64,000 nucleotides of DNA from Nocardioides okcheonensis (lineage in GTDB: Bacteria; Actinomycetota; Actinomycetes; Propionibacteriales; Nocardioidaceae), in assembly GCF_020991065.1 (NCBI RefSeq), contig NZ_CP087710.1, positions 2,976,001 through 3,040,000 on the forward strand. Reading direction: 5' to 3'. The position numbers and the translations under genes are program-made. Positions 28,316 to 37,327 of the stretch are shown here, piece after piece (within the stretch, counting starts at the first letter, position 1; every line of letters starts with the position of its first letter). The notes below the pieces were generated by a model, which made no database searches, was not told the origin of the DNA, and was given only the letters and a program-made list of their open reading frames with translations.

Positions 28316-30645
28316 CCGCCGCGTCCCTTGCCGCGTCCCTTGCCGCCGCCGTTGTTGGCGGGCGGGACGGAGCCGGTGGAGGTGTAGAGGGTGACGGTGT
28401 CGCCGCTGCTCAGCGAGGTGCCGGGCTCGGGCGAGGTGTAGGCCACCAGGCCCTGCCCCGTCTCCGAGCTGACCTCGCCGCCGTTGGCGACGACGAAGCC
28501 GGAGCCCTCCAGCGTCGCGGTCGCGGCCTCGACGCTCTGGCCCGACACGTCGGGCACGCTGGTCAGCACGCCGGCGATCTCGTCGCCGGGCGGGGCCTGG
28601 AAGTCCTCGTAGGGGATCTTGGAGGAGACCGCGGCCATCGCGTCGCCCCAGACCGGCCCGGCGAAGCCGGATCCGGACGCGGAGTAGATGGGCTGTCCTC
28701 CGATGACCTGTCCCTCGAGCTCGAGCCACTGGCCCTCGCCGTTGGCGCCGGCGATCATCGCGGCGGCCGCGAGGTTCGGCGTGTAGCCGACGAACCACAC
28801 CGACCGGCCGTCGTTGGTCGTGCCGGTCTTGCCGGCCGAGGGCTTGTCGATCTGGAGCGCCGAGCCGAAGCCGCCCTCCATGACCCCGCGCAGGATGTCG
28901 TTGACCGCGTCCGCCGTGGCGCCCGGCATGACCTGCTCGCACTGCGAGGTGAACTGCTTGAGCGGCTGGCCGTCCGAGTCGAGCACCTCGGTCACCGGCC
29001 GCGGGTCGCAGTGGAGGCCGCGCGCGGCGAAGGTGGCGTAGGCCTGGGCCATGGTCAGCGGGTCGACGTCGGAGACGCCGAGGATCCACGACGGCACCTG
29101 CTGGGCCTGCGGCACGTCGACGCCCATGGCGTCGGCCAGCGCCAGCGGCTCGCACATGCCGGTGCGGGTCTCGAGCTGGGCGAAGAAGGTGTTCACCGAG
29201 TTCTGGGTGCCGGTGTAGAGGTTGTAGGTGCCGAAGCCGGTGGAGTTCTGCGGGTCCCAGCCGTTGCCGTCACCGGCGTAGGGGCCGTCGCAGGTCTCGA
29301 AGTCGGAGTCGTCGAAGTGCATGGTCTGCGGCGAGTTGATGCTGGTGCTCAGCGGGATGCCCTGGTTGATCGCCGAGGCGAGCACGAACGCCTTGAACGT
29401 CGAGCCGGCCTGGAAGCCGTTGGCGTCGCCGTACTCCTTGGGGACCACGTAGTTGAGGTAGGTCTGGCCGGCCGCCTTGTCCTTGCCCATCGGGCGCGAC
29501 TGGGCCAGCGCCCGGACGTCACCGGTGCCGGGCTCGACCATCGCCAGGCCGCCGATCGCCTGGTCGGTGGGGTAGACGTGGCTGGAGACCGACTCGTCGG
29601 CGGCCTTCTGCATGTCGAGGTCGATCGTGGTCTTGATGGTGAGGCCGCCGTTGTTGAGCGTGCGGCGGCGCTCCTTGACCGTGTCGCCGAGGACCGGGTC
29701 CTTCAGCAGCCAGTTGACGACGTAGTCGCAGAAGAACGGTGCCTGCGACTGCTGGCAGCCGTTGGGCGACGTCTCGATCTTCAGGGTCTTCGCGATCGGC
29801 CGCTTCTTGAGCCGCTCGGCCTTCTTCTCGGTCAGCACGCCGAGCTGGGCGAGCCGGTCGAGGACGACGTTGCGACGGCTCTCGGCGCGCTCGGGGTTGT
29901 CGACCGGGTCGTAGCCGACCGGGTTCTTCACCAGGCCGGCGAGGGTGGCCGACTCGAGCAGGTTGAGGTCCTTGGCGTTCTTGGAGAAGAAGTGGCGCGC
30001 GGCGGACTGGACGCCGAAGGCGCCGTCGCCGAAGTAGGCGATGTTGAGGTAGCGCTCGAGGATCCAGTCCTTGGAGTGGTTCTTCTCGAACGCGATGGCG
30101 TAGCGCAGCTCGCGGATCTTGCGCGCGTAGGTCTCCTCGGTCGCGGCCTTGCGCTCCTCCTCGGTCTCCGCCTGGTAGAGCAGGGTCTGCTTCACCATCT
30201 GCTGGGTGATCGACGAGCCGCCCTGGACCGAGCCGCCGTTGGCCTGGTTGGTGATGAACGCGCGCAGCGTGCCCTTGAGGTCGAGCGCGCCGTGCTCGTA
30301 GAAGCGGTAGTCCTCGATCGCGACGATCGCCTTCACCATCGGCCGGGAGATCGAGCTCAGCGGGACGTTGATCCGGTTCTGGTCGTAGAGCGAGGCGATG
30401 ACCTCGCCGTTGGCGTCGACGATGGTGGTCTTCTGCGACAGGTCCTTCGCCTCGAGCGACTCGGGCAGGTTGACCATGCCCTTGGACACGTCCTTGGCCG
30501 CCACTCCGACCAGCCCCGCGAAGGGGATGGCGAGGCAGGCGGTGAGGACGCCCATGACGACCGCGACGGCCGCCATCACCGCGAGGTGGGAGGCGATCCG
30601 GCCGGTCTCGGGACGTCCGGGACGGCGCGCAGGAGACGAAGGCAT
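28306..30645 (-). CDS. ponA2: Bifunctional penicillin-binding protein, PonA2-like, with PASTA domain
   Basis: A protein of 779 residues from the ATG at 30645. TACTCT ends seven bases upstream, so the message is probably leaderless. One membrane helix (about 20-48) is followed by a GT51 glycosyltransferase (catalytic EDYRF at 111-115 and GGSSITQQ at 142-149). The transpeptidase then shows STFK (415-418), SVN (483-485) and KTGT (606-609). One PASTA repeat (about 690-755) and a Gly/Arg/Lys-rich tail end the protein. It polymerises and crosslinks peptidoglycan. Divergence from the WblA gene matches the ponA2-whiB4 order of mycobacteria. Confidence 0.93.
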   Translation of the reverse strand: MPSSPARRPGRPETGRIASHLAVMAAVAVVMGVLTACLAIPFAGLVGVAAKDVSKGMVNLPESLEAKDLSQKTTIVDANGEVIASLYDQNRINVPLSSISRPMVKAIVAIEDYRFYEHGALDLKGTLRAFITNQANGGSVQGGSSITQQMVKQTLLYQAETEEERKAATEETYARKIRELRYAIAFEKNHSKDWILERYLNIAYFGDGAFGVQSAARHFFSKNAKDLNLLESATLAGLVKNPVGYDPVDNPERAESRRNVVLDRLAQLGVLTEKKAERLKKRPIAKTLKIETSPNGCQQSQAPFFCDYVVNWLLKDPVLGDTVKERRRTLNNGGLTIKTTIDLDMQKAADESVSSHVYPTDQAIGGLAMVEPGTGDVRALAQSRPMGKDKAAGQTYLNYVVPKEYGDANGFQAGSTFKAFVLASAINQGIPLSTSINSPQTMHFDDSDFETCDGPYAGDGNGWDPQNSTGFGTYNLYTGTQNSVNTFFAQLETRTGMCEPLALADAMGVDVPQAQQVPSWILGVSDVDPLTMAQAYATFAARGLHCDPRPVTEVLDSDGQPLKQFTSQCEQVMPGATADAVNDILRGVMEGGFGSALQIDKPSAGKTGTTNDGRSVWFVGYTPNLAAAAMIAGANGEGQWLELEGQVIGGQPIYSASGSGFAGPVWGDAMAAVSSKIPYEDFQAPPGDEIAGVLTSVPDVSGQSVEAATATLEGSGFVVANGGEVSSETGQGLVAYTSPEPGTSLSSGDTVTLYTSTGSVPPANNGGGKGRGKGRGGRG

Positions 30646-30838
30646 GGGCCCCAGAGTACGTGGCCGCGCCCATACCACCTGAATCCGACGCGTGTGGCCG
30701 CCTAGTCCGATCGGACTATGCGAATTGAGCCACTTGACCCTGACGCGACCCCGGAGGATTCGTTTACTTTTCTTCAAGAGTCAGGGATGGCCGCTATGGG
30801 GGCGGCCAGTCGGCTCACAGAAGATGTGGGGAACTGAT

Positions 30839-31126
30839 ATGTGGGTCGAGGACTGGGCATCGCGTGCCGCATGCAAGGGTGACACGCCCGACGCTCTCTT
30901 CGTGCGAGGCGCGGAGCAGAACAAGGCCAAGCAGGTCTGCGCCGGGTGCCCCGTGCGCACCGAGTGCCTCGCCGAGGCGCTGGACAACCAGATCGAGTGG
31001 GGTGTCTGGGGCGGCATGACCGAGCGGGAGCGCCGCGCGCTGCTCCGCCGCCGCCCGGGCTCGTCGTGGCGCAGCATCCTCGAGACCGCGCGTACCAAGG
31101 TCGAGAGCCCCTCCGTCAACGCCTGA
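30839..31126 (+). CDS. wblA: WhiB-family iron-sulfur regulator, WblA/WhiB4-like
   Basis: A 95-residue protein. Four Cys (12, 34, 37, 43) would hold the 4Fe-4S cluster, in the pattern AACKG...QVCAGCPVRTEC. The GVWGG turn (55-59) and basic ERERRALLRRR follow. The extended end SSWRSILETAR matches WblA of Streptomyces and WhiB4 of mycobacteria, a redox-responsive regulator of development and antioxidant genes. The surrounding synteny supports that subgroup. The start ATG lies after GGGGAACTG. The 193 bp upstream, shared with ponA2, holds a TTGACC sequence at 30734, but a matching -10 is unclear. Confidence 0.9.
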   Translation: MWVEDWASRAACKGDTPDALFVRGAEQNKAKQVCAGCPVRTECLAEALDNQIEWGVWGGMTERERRALLRRRPGSSWRSILETARTKVESPSVNA

Positions 31127-31135
31127 GCCACGACT

Positions 31136-31192
31136 GGGCCCTGACCGGGCCCTGACCGGGCTCCGTCTGGTCTCCGTCTGGTCTCCGTCTGG
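31136..31192. repeat. Short tandem repeats between convergent genes
   Basis: Two copies of GGGCCCTGACC are followed by three copies of an 11-bp unit CTCCGTCTGGT (31161-31192, the last incomplete). They fill the gap between wblA and the ArsA-like gene. They look like slippage repeats. No hairpin with a T tract is seen. Confidence 0.6.
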
Positions 31193-31197
31193 CTGGG

Positions 31198-32352
31198 CTA
31201 GCCCTGCCGGGCGAGCCGCTCGCCGATCGTCCGCAGGCTGTCGAGGTCGTGGACGTCGCCGGCCAGGGCCGGGACGACCGCCGTCGGCACCGCCGGGTGC
31301 GAGGCGGCGAAGCGCTCGCGCAGGTGTCGCTCGCGCTCGATGATCCGGACGCGGTCGGCGTGCAGGCGCAGCAGCCCCGCCGACAGCGACGCCGCGTCGG
31401 CGGCCGCGAGCCGGTCGGCCGCGGCGATGGCCTCCTCGGCCGACAGCGTCGTGCGGGTGTCGGGCGTGACCCGGTTGACCACCAGCCCCGCGAGGGGCAT
31501 GGCGTCGTCGGTGAGCCGGTCCACGAAGTACGCCGCCTCGCGGAGCGCGTCGGGCTCCGGCGCGGCGACCACCACGAACGCGGCGCCGTCGGCCTGGAGC
31601 AGCGCGAAAGTCTGGTCGGCCCGCTGGCGGAACCCGCCGAAGAGCGTGTCGAACGCGGCCACGAAGGTCTGCATGTCGCGCAGCACCTGCGCGCCGAGCA
31701 CCTTGGTCAGCGCGTTGGTCACCACCGACAGCCCGGCCGTCATCAGCCGTGCCGGTCCCTTGGCCGGCGCGAGCAGCAGCCGGATGAAGCGCCCGTCGAG
31801 GAAGCTCGAGAGCCGCTCGGGGGCGTCGAGGAAGTCGAGCGCGGAGCGCGACGGCGGGGTGTCGACGACGATCAGGTCGTAGGTCCCGTCGGCCTGCGCC
31901 TGGCGGTGGAGCTGGCCGAGCTTCTCCATCGCCATGTACTCCTGCGTCCCGGCGAACGAGCTCGACAGCGCGACGTAGAACGGGTTGTCCAGGATCTGGC
32001 GCGCCTTCTCCGGGCTGGCCTGGCTCTCGACCACCTCGTCGAAGGTGCGCTTCATGTCGAGCATCATCGCGTCGAGCGAGCCGCCCGACCGGCCCCGCTT
32101 CGGGCGTACGCCGGCGACGGGGCGCGGCGTGTTGTCGAGCTGCTCGATGCCCATCGCCTGGGCCAGCCGGCGGGCCGGGTCGATGGTGAGCACGACGACC
32201 TTGCGGCCACGCTCGGCGGCGCGAAGCGCGAGCGCCGCGGACGTCGTGGTCTTGCCGACGCCGCCGGAGCCGCAGCACACGATGATGCCGGTGCCGCGGT
32301 CGTCGACGAGCGCGTCGACGTCGAGGAGGGGGGTCGTGGCGGAGCGCGTCAT
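31198..32352 (-). CDS. ArsA/GET3-like ATPase, second gene of pair
   Basis: A 384-residue cytosolic P-loop ATPase with the deviant Walker A GSGGVGKTT (28-36), switch region VVLTIDPARRLAQ and VVDTPPSRSALDF. It is the counterpart of Rv3679/Rv3680, annotated as anion-transporting ATPases although the mycobacterial proteins are not arsenic pumps. Its start overlaps the upstream partner, suggesting an obligate heteromeric complex. The C-terminal half is helical. Confidence 0.85.
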   Translation of the reverse strand: MTRSATTPLLDVDALVDDRGTGIIVCCGSGGVGKTTTSAALALRAAERGRKVVVLTIDPARRLAQAMGIEQLDNTPRPVAGVRPKRGRSGGSLDAMMLDMKRTFDEVVESQASPEKARQILDNPFYVALSSSFAGTQEYMAMEKLGQLHRQAQADGTYDLIVVDTPPSRSALDFLDAPERLSSFLDGRFIRLLLAPAKGPARLMTAGLSVVTNALTKVLGAQVLRDMQTFVAAFDTLFGGFRQRADQTFALLQADGAAFVVVAAPEPDALREAAYFVDRLTDDAMPLAGLVVNRVTPDTRTTLSAEEAIAAADRLAAADAASLSAGLLRLHADRVRIIERERHLRERFAASHPAVPTAVVPALAGDVHDLDSLRTIGERLARQG

Positions 32353-33353
32353 GCCATGCCCTGCTTCCGGAGCAGCTGGGCGAGCTCGACGAGCGCGCCG
32401 CGGTCGATGCCGCCGGCGATCCGCGGCAGCTCGTAGGTGGGCAGGCCCTCCTCGGCGACCAGCGCGCGCTGCTCGTCCTCGAGCCGGCGGCGTACGGCGT
32501 GGTCGCGGGCCTCGTCGACCAGGGACTCGACGAGCTCGGCGTCGACGTCGACCTTCGCGCGGGAGAGGTCGGAGGCCACCTCGGTCGGGTCGACCCGGTC
32601 CTCGCGGACCTGGGCGAGCGCGCCGGGGCTGAGGTCGCGGGGTCGGACCAGGTTGACGACGAGGCCGCCGACCGGGAGGCCGGCGTCGCGCAGCTCGGCG
32701 ATGCCGTCGGAGGTCTCCTGCACCGGCATCTCCTCGAGCAGCGTGACAAGGTGGACGGCCGTGCGCGGGGAGCGCAGCAGCTCCATCACCTTGTCGGCCT
32801 GGCTCTTGACCGGGCCGACCTTCGCGAGGCCGGCGAGCTCGGAGTTGACGCCGAGGAACTGGCAGATCCGCCCGGTCGGGGGCGCGTCGAGCACCACCGT
32901 GTCGTAGGTGATCTGGTCCTTGCCGCGGGTGCCGCGCGGGCGCTGCACCGCCTCGTAGACCTTGCCGGTGAGCAGCACGTCGCGCACGCCGGGGGCGATG
33001 GTGGTGGCGAAGTCGATGACGCCGAAGCGGTCGAGCGCCTTCCCGGCGCGGCCGAGCCGGTAGTACATCGCGAGGTACTCCAGCAGCGCCGACTCCGGGT
33101 CGATGTGGAGCGCGTGGACCTGGCCGGCGCGGCCGGTGTCGTCGGGGGCGCCCTTGGAGATCCGGCGCTCCTCGTAGGGCAGCGGGTCGACGTCGAACAT
33201 CCGGGCGATGCCCTGGCGGCCCTCGACCTCGCACAGCAGCACGTTGCGGCCCGAGGTGGCGAGCGCCATCGCGAGGGCGGCGGCCACGGTCGACTTGCCG
33301 GTCCCGCCCTTGCCGGTCACCACGTGGAGGCGCACCTTCGGCCAGTCGCTCAC
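32349..33353 (-). CDS. ArsA/GET3-like ATPase, first gene of pair
   Basis: A protein of 334 residues from the GTG at 33353; TACGCT (33365-33360) ends six bases before it, so the mRNA is probably leaderless. The Walker A GKGGTGKS spans 14-21, and YDTVVLDAPPTGRICQFL carries the switch II region. It pairs with the second ATPase through a four-base overlap. Both lie convergent with wblA, as in mycobacteria. Its cargo or client is unknown. Confidence 0.85.
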   Translation of the reverse strand: MSDWPKVRLHVVTGKGGTGKSTVAAALAMALATSGRNVLLCEVEGRQGIARMFDVDPLPYEERRISKGAPDDTGRAGQVHALHIDPESALLEYLAMYYRLGRAGKALDRFGVIDFATTIAPGVRDVLLTGKVYEAVQRPRGTRGKDQITYDTVVLDAPPTGRICQFLGVNSELAGLAKVGPVKSQADKVMELLRSPRTAVHLVTLLEEMPVQETSDGIAELRDAGLPVGGLVVNLVRPRDLSPGALAQVREDRVDPTEVASDLSRAKVDVDAELVESLVDEARDHAVRRRLEDEQRALVAEEGLPTYELPRIAGGIDRGALVELAQLLRKQGMA

Positions 33354-33453
33354 GGGCCCAGCGTAGGGGGTGGCTCCACGCACATCCGGGGCCCCGAACT
33401 GTGGCCCCGGGGCACACAGTGGCGCCAGTCACACGACCGTTAGGGTCTGCGGC

Positions 33454-34293
33454 ATGGACAAAGTGGTCACCTCGGCGGCCGAGGCTGTCGCCGACATCCC
33501 GGACGGCGCCACGATCGCCGTCGGAGGCTTCGGACTGTGCGGCATCCCGTCGGTCCTCATCGACGCGCTGCTGGAGGCCGGCACCACCGACCTGCAGGCG
33601 GTGTCGAACAACTGCGGCGTGGACGAGTGGGGGCTGGGGCGGCTGCTGTTCGCCAAGCGCCTGCGGCGGATGATCTCCTCCTACGTGGGGGAGAACAAGG
33701 AGTTCGCGCGGCAGTACCTCTCCGGCGAGCTCGAGGTCGAGCTGACCCCGCAGGGCACGCTGGCCGAGCGGATGCGGGCCGGCGGCTCGGGCATCCCCGG
33801 CTTCTACACCGCGACCGGCGTCGGCACCCAGGTCGCCGAGGGCGGCCTGCCGTGGAAGTACGACACCGAGGGCAACGTCATCGTCTCCTCGCCGCCGAAG
33901 GAGACCAAGGTCTTCGCGACGGCCGAGGGCGAGAGGGAGTACGTCCTCGAGGAGGCGATCGTCGCCGACTTCGGGCTGGTGCGGGCCTGGAAGGGCGACC
34001 GCCACGGCAACCTCGTCTTCCGCGACTCCGCGCGCAACTTCAACCCGCTGGCCGCGATGTGCGGCCGGGTCACGATCGCCGAGGTCGAGCACCTCGTCGA
34101 GCCCGGCGAGCTGGACCCCAACGAGGTCCACACGCCCGGCGTCTTCGTGCAGCGGGTCGTCGAGCTGACGCCCGAGCAGGCCGCGGACAAGCGGATCGAG
34201 AAGGTCACCACGCGGCCGCGGCCCGACTCGGGCTCGGACTCGTCGGAGGACGCGCTGGTGGACGACGCGGCGACGCACGGACTGGGAGGCTGA
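33454..34293 (+). CDS. scoA: 3-oxoacid CoA-transferase subunit A
   Basis: A 279-residue alpha subunit moving CoA from succinyl-CoA to acetoacetate or a related acid. The conserved glycine-rich segment [16 protein letters not shown] is at about 21-36, and [15 protein letters not shown] lies near 112. The C-terminal tail ([17 protein letters not shown]) is unusually acidic and probably disordered. TAGGGT (33441-33446) ends seven bases before the ATG, so a leaderless transcript is likely. scoB starts two bases after its stop. Confidence 0.92.
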   Translation: MDKVVTSAAEAVADIPDGATIAVGGFGLCGIPSVLIDALLEAGTTDLQAVSNNCGVDEWGLGRLLFAKRLRRMISSYVGENKEFARQYLSGELEVELTPQGTLAERMRAGGSGIPGFYTATGVGTQVAEGGLPWKYDTEGNVIVSSPPKETKVFATAEGEREYVLEEAIVADFGLVRAWKGDRHGNLVFRDSARNFNPLAAMCGRVTIAEVEHLVEPGELDPNEVHTPGVFVQRVVELTPEQAADKRIEKVTTRPRPDSGSDSSEDALVDDAATHGLGG

Positions 34294-34294
34294 C

Positions 34295-34963
34295 ATGAGC
34301 TGGACGCGTGAGGAGATGGCCGCGCGGGCGGCCTCGGAGCTCAAGGACGGGTCGTACGTCAACCTCGGCATCGGGCTGCCGACGCTCGTGCCGAACTACG
34401 TCGCGGACGACGTGGAGCTGGTGCTGCAGAGCGAGAACGGAATCCTCGGCGTGGGGGCGTACCCCTTCGAGGGCGAGGAGGACCCCGACCTGATCAACGC
34501 GGGCAAGGAGACGGTGACCCTGCGCAAGGGCGCGTCGTTCTTCGACTCCGCGCAGTCGTTTGGGATGATCCGCGGCGGCAAGATCGACGCCGCGATCCTC
34601 GGCGCGATGCAGGTCTCGGTCAACGGCGACATCGCCAACTGGATGATCCCCGGCAAGATGGTCAAGGGCATGGGCGGCGCGATGGACCTGGTCCACGGCG
34701 CCAAGCGCGTGATCGTGCTGATGGAGCACACCGCCAAGGACGGCTCGCTGAAGATCCTCGACGAGTGCGACCTGCCCTACACCGGCAAGCGCGTCGTGCA
34801 GCGGATCATCACCGACCTCGCGGTCATCGACGTGATCGACCCGACCACCGGCGAGGTCGCGCCGTCGGGCACGCTCGGCGACCGGGTGCTCAAGCTGGTC
34901 GAGCTCGCGCCCGGTGTCACCGAGGACGAGGTGCGGGAGAAGACGGGTCCCGAGCTGCACTGA
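34295..34963 (+). CDS. scoB: 3-oxoacid CoA-transferase subunit B
   Basis: A 222-residue beta subunit. It contains the catalytic glutamate that forms the CoA thioester in [10 protein letters not shown] (near residue 47), and the opening [15 protein letters not shown] matches the family. It acts with ScoA in ketone-body or branched-acid catabolism. It is translated from the same message as scoA. Confidence 0.93.
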   Translation: MSWTREEMAARAASELKDGSYVNLGIGLPTLVPNYVADDVELVLQSENGILGVGAYPFEGEEDPDLINAGKETVTLRKGASFFDSAQSFGMIRGGKIDAAILGAMQVSVNGDIANWMIPGKMVKGMGGAMDLVHGAKRVIVLMEHTAKDGSLKILDECDLPYTGKRVVQRIITDLAVIDVIDPTTGEVAPSGTLGDRVLKLVELAPGVTEDEVREKTGPELH

Positions 34964-34981
34964 GTCGTTCGTTCTCTGCTG

Positions 34982-35037
34982 CGGAAGTCCCCGGATATCC
35001 GGGGACTTCCGTGCTTTGCACCCGAGATCTCGGGTGC
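34982..35037 (+). terminator. Two consecutive hairpins after scoB
   Basis: CGGAAGTCCCCGGAT (34982-34996) is perfectly followed by its complement to 35011, a 30-bp palindrome without a loop. A second palindrome, GCACCCGAGA/TCTCGGGTGC, spans 35018-35037. The first is likely to terminate scoAB. Either could also act on the convergent gene. Confidence 0.6.
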
Positions 35038-35072
35038 GAACCACGAGAGCCGGGTGCGAAGGACCGTCGCGG

Positions 35073-36086
35073 TCAGTCCGGGCGGCGTACCCCGTCGCCG
35101 GTGAAGTGCTCCTCGAGACGCCGGTACGACTCCTCGTCGAGCGTCCCGTGCGGGTCGTCGAGGATCGCGTCCTGGACGTGCACCCGGGCGTGGTCGTAGA
35201 GCGGTGCGCCGATGGCGTACGGCAGATGGCGCGCGTACCACTTCGGGAAGGTGCGCGCGCCGAGGTGCTGCAGGAAGCGGGCGATGATGCCCGGGCGGCC
35301 GCGGCGTACCCAGAAGCCGACGATCCGCCCGAGCAGGACGGAGACGGCGATCGCCAGCGCCATCACGGTGAGGGTCGAGGCGATCTCGTCTGACGCGAAG
35401 TTGTCGGTGAGCGTGAAGAAGTTGCCGTAGTAGACCGGGATCAGGACGTCGACCTGCTCCTTGAACGGCTCGACCTGCTCGGCCACCTCGGCCAGCCGGC
35501 GGATGGAGTCGAGGTCGGGGCGGGCGTCGTAGGCGTTGCCGACGTGGCCGATCGCCTCGCGCACGTTGTTGAAAGTGCCCTGGATGCCGTCGAACTCCAG
35601 CACGTCGCGCGCCCGGCCGACCTCGTCGTACGTCGTCTCGATCGAGCCGAGCGTCTGCAGGCTCTCGTCGGCCTGACGCTGGAGCTCGGCCTCGGGGAGC
35701 GTGTGCTCGTTGAGGTAGGTGACTGCCGCCTGGATCTCCTCGCGGTGGTCGAGGACGTAGCGGGCCTGGTGGTACTTGTCGGCGAGGTTGGGCACGGCCC
35801 GGATCGCGTCGCCGGCCTTGCCGCTCGCGGTCTCGGAGTCGCTGAGCGCGACGCTCAGCGCTGCACCCGCACCGTACGCCTTGATGAGCCACTCCAGGAC
35901 CGACCCGAGCAGCAGGCGGCCGAGCTCCAGGCGCTTGCGGAGGGCGGAGAGCTCGGGCGGGGGCACGGGGGAATGGTGCCTCGGCTCGCGCGGCTGGCTT
36001 TGGTGCTCGTCGATGGGCGTGGGGTGTGTCGGCGGAAGTTCACCCTGAGGGGTGGCGGAGTGAGGCTGGAGGGCGGGCGCGCGCAC
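35073..36086 (-). CDS. Hypothetical membrane-anchored protein with helical middle region
   Basis: Up to 337 residues. The first 40 are Pro/His-rich and may not be translated; a GTG at 35966 (VPPPELSALRKRL) is an alternative start. A hydrophobic segment lies at about 57-80. A long charged helical region, probably coiled coil (about 88-215), follows. A strong membrane helix (about 238-260, STLTVMALAIAVSVLLGRIVGFWV) precedes a basic cytosolic tail ending in a short acidic stretch. I recognise no family. It borders the low-GC insert. Confidence 0.5.
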   Translation of the reverse strand: MRAPALQPHSATPQGELPPTHPTPIDEHQSQPREPRHHSPVPPPELSALRKRLELGRLLLGSVLEWLIKAYGAGAALSVALSDSETASGKAGDAIRAVPNLADKYHQARYVLDHREEIQAAVTYLNEHTLPEAELQRQADESLQTLGSIETTYDEVGRARDVLEFDGIQGTFNNVREAIGHVGNAYDARPDLDSIRRLAEVAEQVEPFKEQVDVLIPVYYGNFFTLTDNFASDEIASTLTVMALAIAVSVLLGRIVGFWVRRGRPGIIARFLQHLGARTFPKWYARHLPYAIGAPLYDHARVHVQDAILDDPHGTLDEESYRRLEEHFTGDGVRRPD

Positions 36087-36355
36087 CTACTGCAATCCGC
36101 CCAGAATGACGCAACCGCGCGGTGCCGAGCTGCTCGATGACCGCGAGCCCAGAGAGTACTTTGCGTTCCGACGAACTCGAGGTGCGGTATTCACGCCGTC
36201 TCTGAGGCCACAGCGAAGGTAGACCGCTCCCGGCCGCATTCACCCGAAATGCCGAACTTCAGCTGCAAGCGACCATAAACTCCCGTCTGTGTTGACAGAG
36301 CGCGCAGGGCGGACCTGCTCGCGCGCCCGTTTCGGTCACGCTCGGGGGACCTGCC
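36087..36355. other. Left edge of the lower-GC insert; hamA promoter region
   Basis: Composition becomes visibly more AT-rich from about 36140. No gene is seen. TAAACT (36276-36281) fits a -10 hexamer, and TTGACA occurs at 36292-36297 without an obvious matching -10. The hamA GTG at 36356 is preceded by CGGGGGAC. No tRNA or clear attachment repeat is visible. Confidence 0.45.
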
Positions 36356-37327
36356 GTGTCAGAGATTCCTGAACGGCTTCGCGAACAGGGCGTCGATGAG
36401 TGGCTTGTCGATGCAGTAGACGCGATGGCCCGAGGACGCCCCGAGAACCTGGCTGGCCTCCTCGTCGCAGTAGGTGAGCCGGTAGTTCACGAGGGCACCC
36501 GTACGACCTGCCGCACCCACTTCGTTGTGAAGGACGGGAACGGTAGGCCTCGCATCGAGAAGCTGGCCGACCGCCTGGCCCAGAAGGCGGTGGACTACTG
36601 CATCCCTCGAAGCCGCATCAACGATGCCTTGACCGAGATGCTAGAGACGGGGTCCGCCGCGGGCTTCACCCGACTGTCGGACGAGGCCCGTAGCCTCTTC
36701 ACGAAGCTGAGCAAGTCAGGTGAGGGCGGGGAGCTGCTCCTCTACACGCTGCTGGAGGTGGTGCTGCGCATCCCCCAGATTCTGTGCAAGATGCCGCTCA
36801 AGACCAGCAGTCAGATGCACGTTCACGGAAGCGATGGCATCCACGGCAAGGTCTTGCCGAACGGGAATCTGGCCTTGTACTGGGGAGAATCCAAACTGCA
36901 CGCCACCCCGAAGTCAGCTATCGACTCCTGTTTCGAGAGCATCGCTCCCTTCTTGGCCGAGGGCATGGACGGGGCAGCCAAGCGCGACCTGTACCTGATC
37001 CGCGACAACCTCGACGCCGGGGCCGAGGAGGTCACGGCGGCGCTGATCCGGTACTTCGGCGATGAAACCGAGGAGTCGGCGAAGGTCGAGGTTCGGGCGG
37101 GCTGCCTTGTCGGTTTCGACCTCGGCGACTACCCCAATCCGTTTGATGAGAGCGGCGAAGCCGTGAGTGCGGCTGCCCAGGAGGCGATCGACGCGTGGCA
37201 CGAAAGGATCAAGGAACGCGTGACGAACCATGAGCTCGTTTCATTCGAGATGGAGGTCTTCTGTGTGCCTGTCCCGTCCGTTGAATCTTTCCGAGACGCT
37301 CTTCGCCAGCGGCTGGAACTGAAGTGA
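36356..37327 (+). CDS. hamA: Hachiman defence nuclease HamA (DUF1837)
   Basis: A protein of 323 residues from a GTG start. It carries the DUF1837 core: GEGGELLLYTLLEVVLRIPQILCKMPLKTSS, MHVHGSDGIHG and LALYWGESKLH. These hold a PD-(D/E)XK-type active site, probably Asp160 with Glu178-Ser-Lys180, and Glu125 ahead of it. Published work on Hachiman shows that HamA is a nuclease held inactive by HamB until the helicase senses damaged or invading DNA; it then degrades DNA and causes abortive infection. hamB overlaps its stop by four bases. Codon use is less GC-biased than in the flanking genes, a sign of transfer. Confidence 0.88.
   Translation: MSEIPERLREQGVDEWLVDAVDAMARGRPENLAGLLVAVGEPVVHEGTRTTCRTHFVVKDGNGRPRIEKLADRLAQKAVDYCIPRSRINDALTEMLETGSAAGFTRLSDEARSLFTKLSKSGEGGELLLYTLLEVVLRIPQILCKMPLKTSSQMHVHGSDGIHGKVLPNGNLALYWGESKLHATPKSAIDSCFESIAPFLAEGMDGAAKRDLYLIRDNLDAGAEEVTAALIRYFGDETEESAKVEVRAGCLVGFDLGDYPNPFDESGEAVSAAAQEAIDAWHERIKERVTNHELVSFEMEVFCVPVPSVESFRDALRQRLELK

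Noticed and set aside
31161..31192. Iteron-like origin repeats
   Set aside because: Only three 11-bp units with no replication gene or AT-rich region; replication slippage is more likely.
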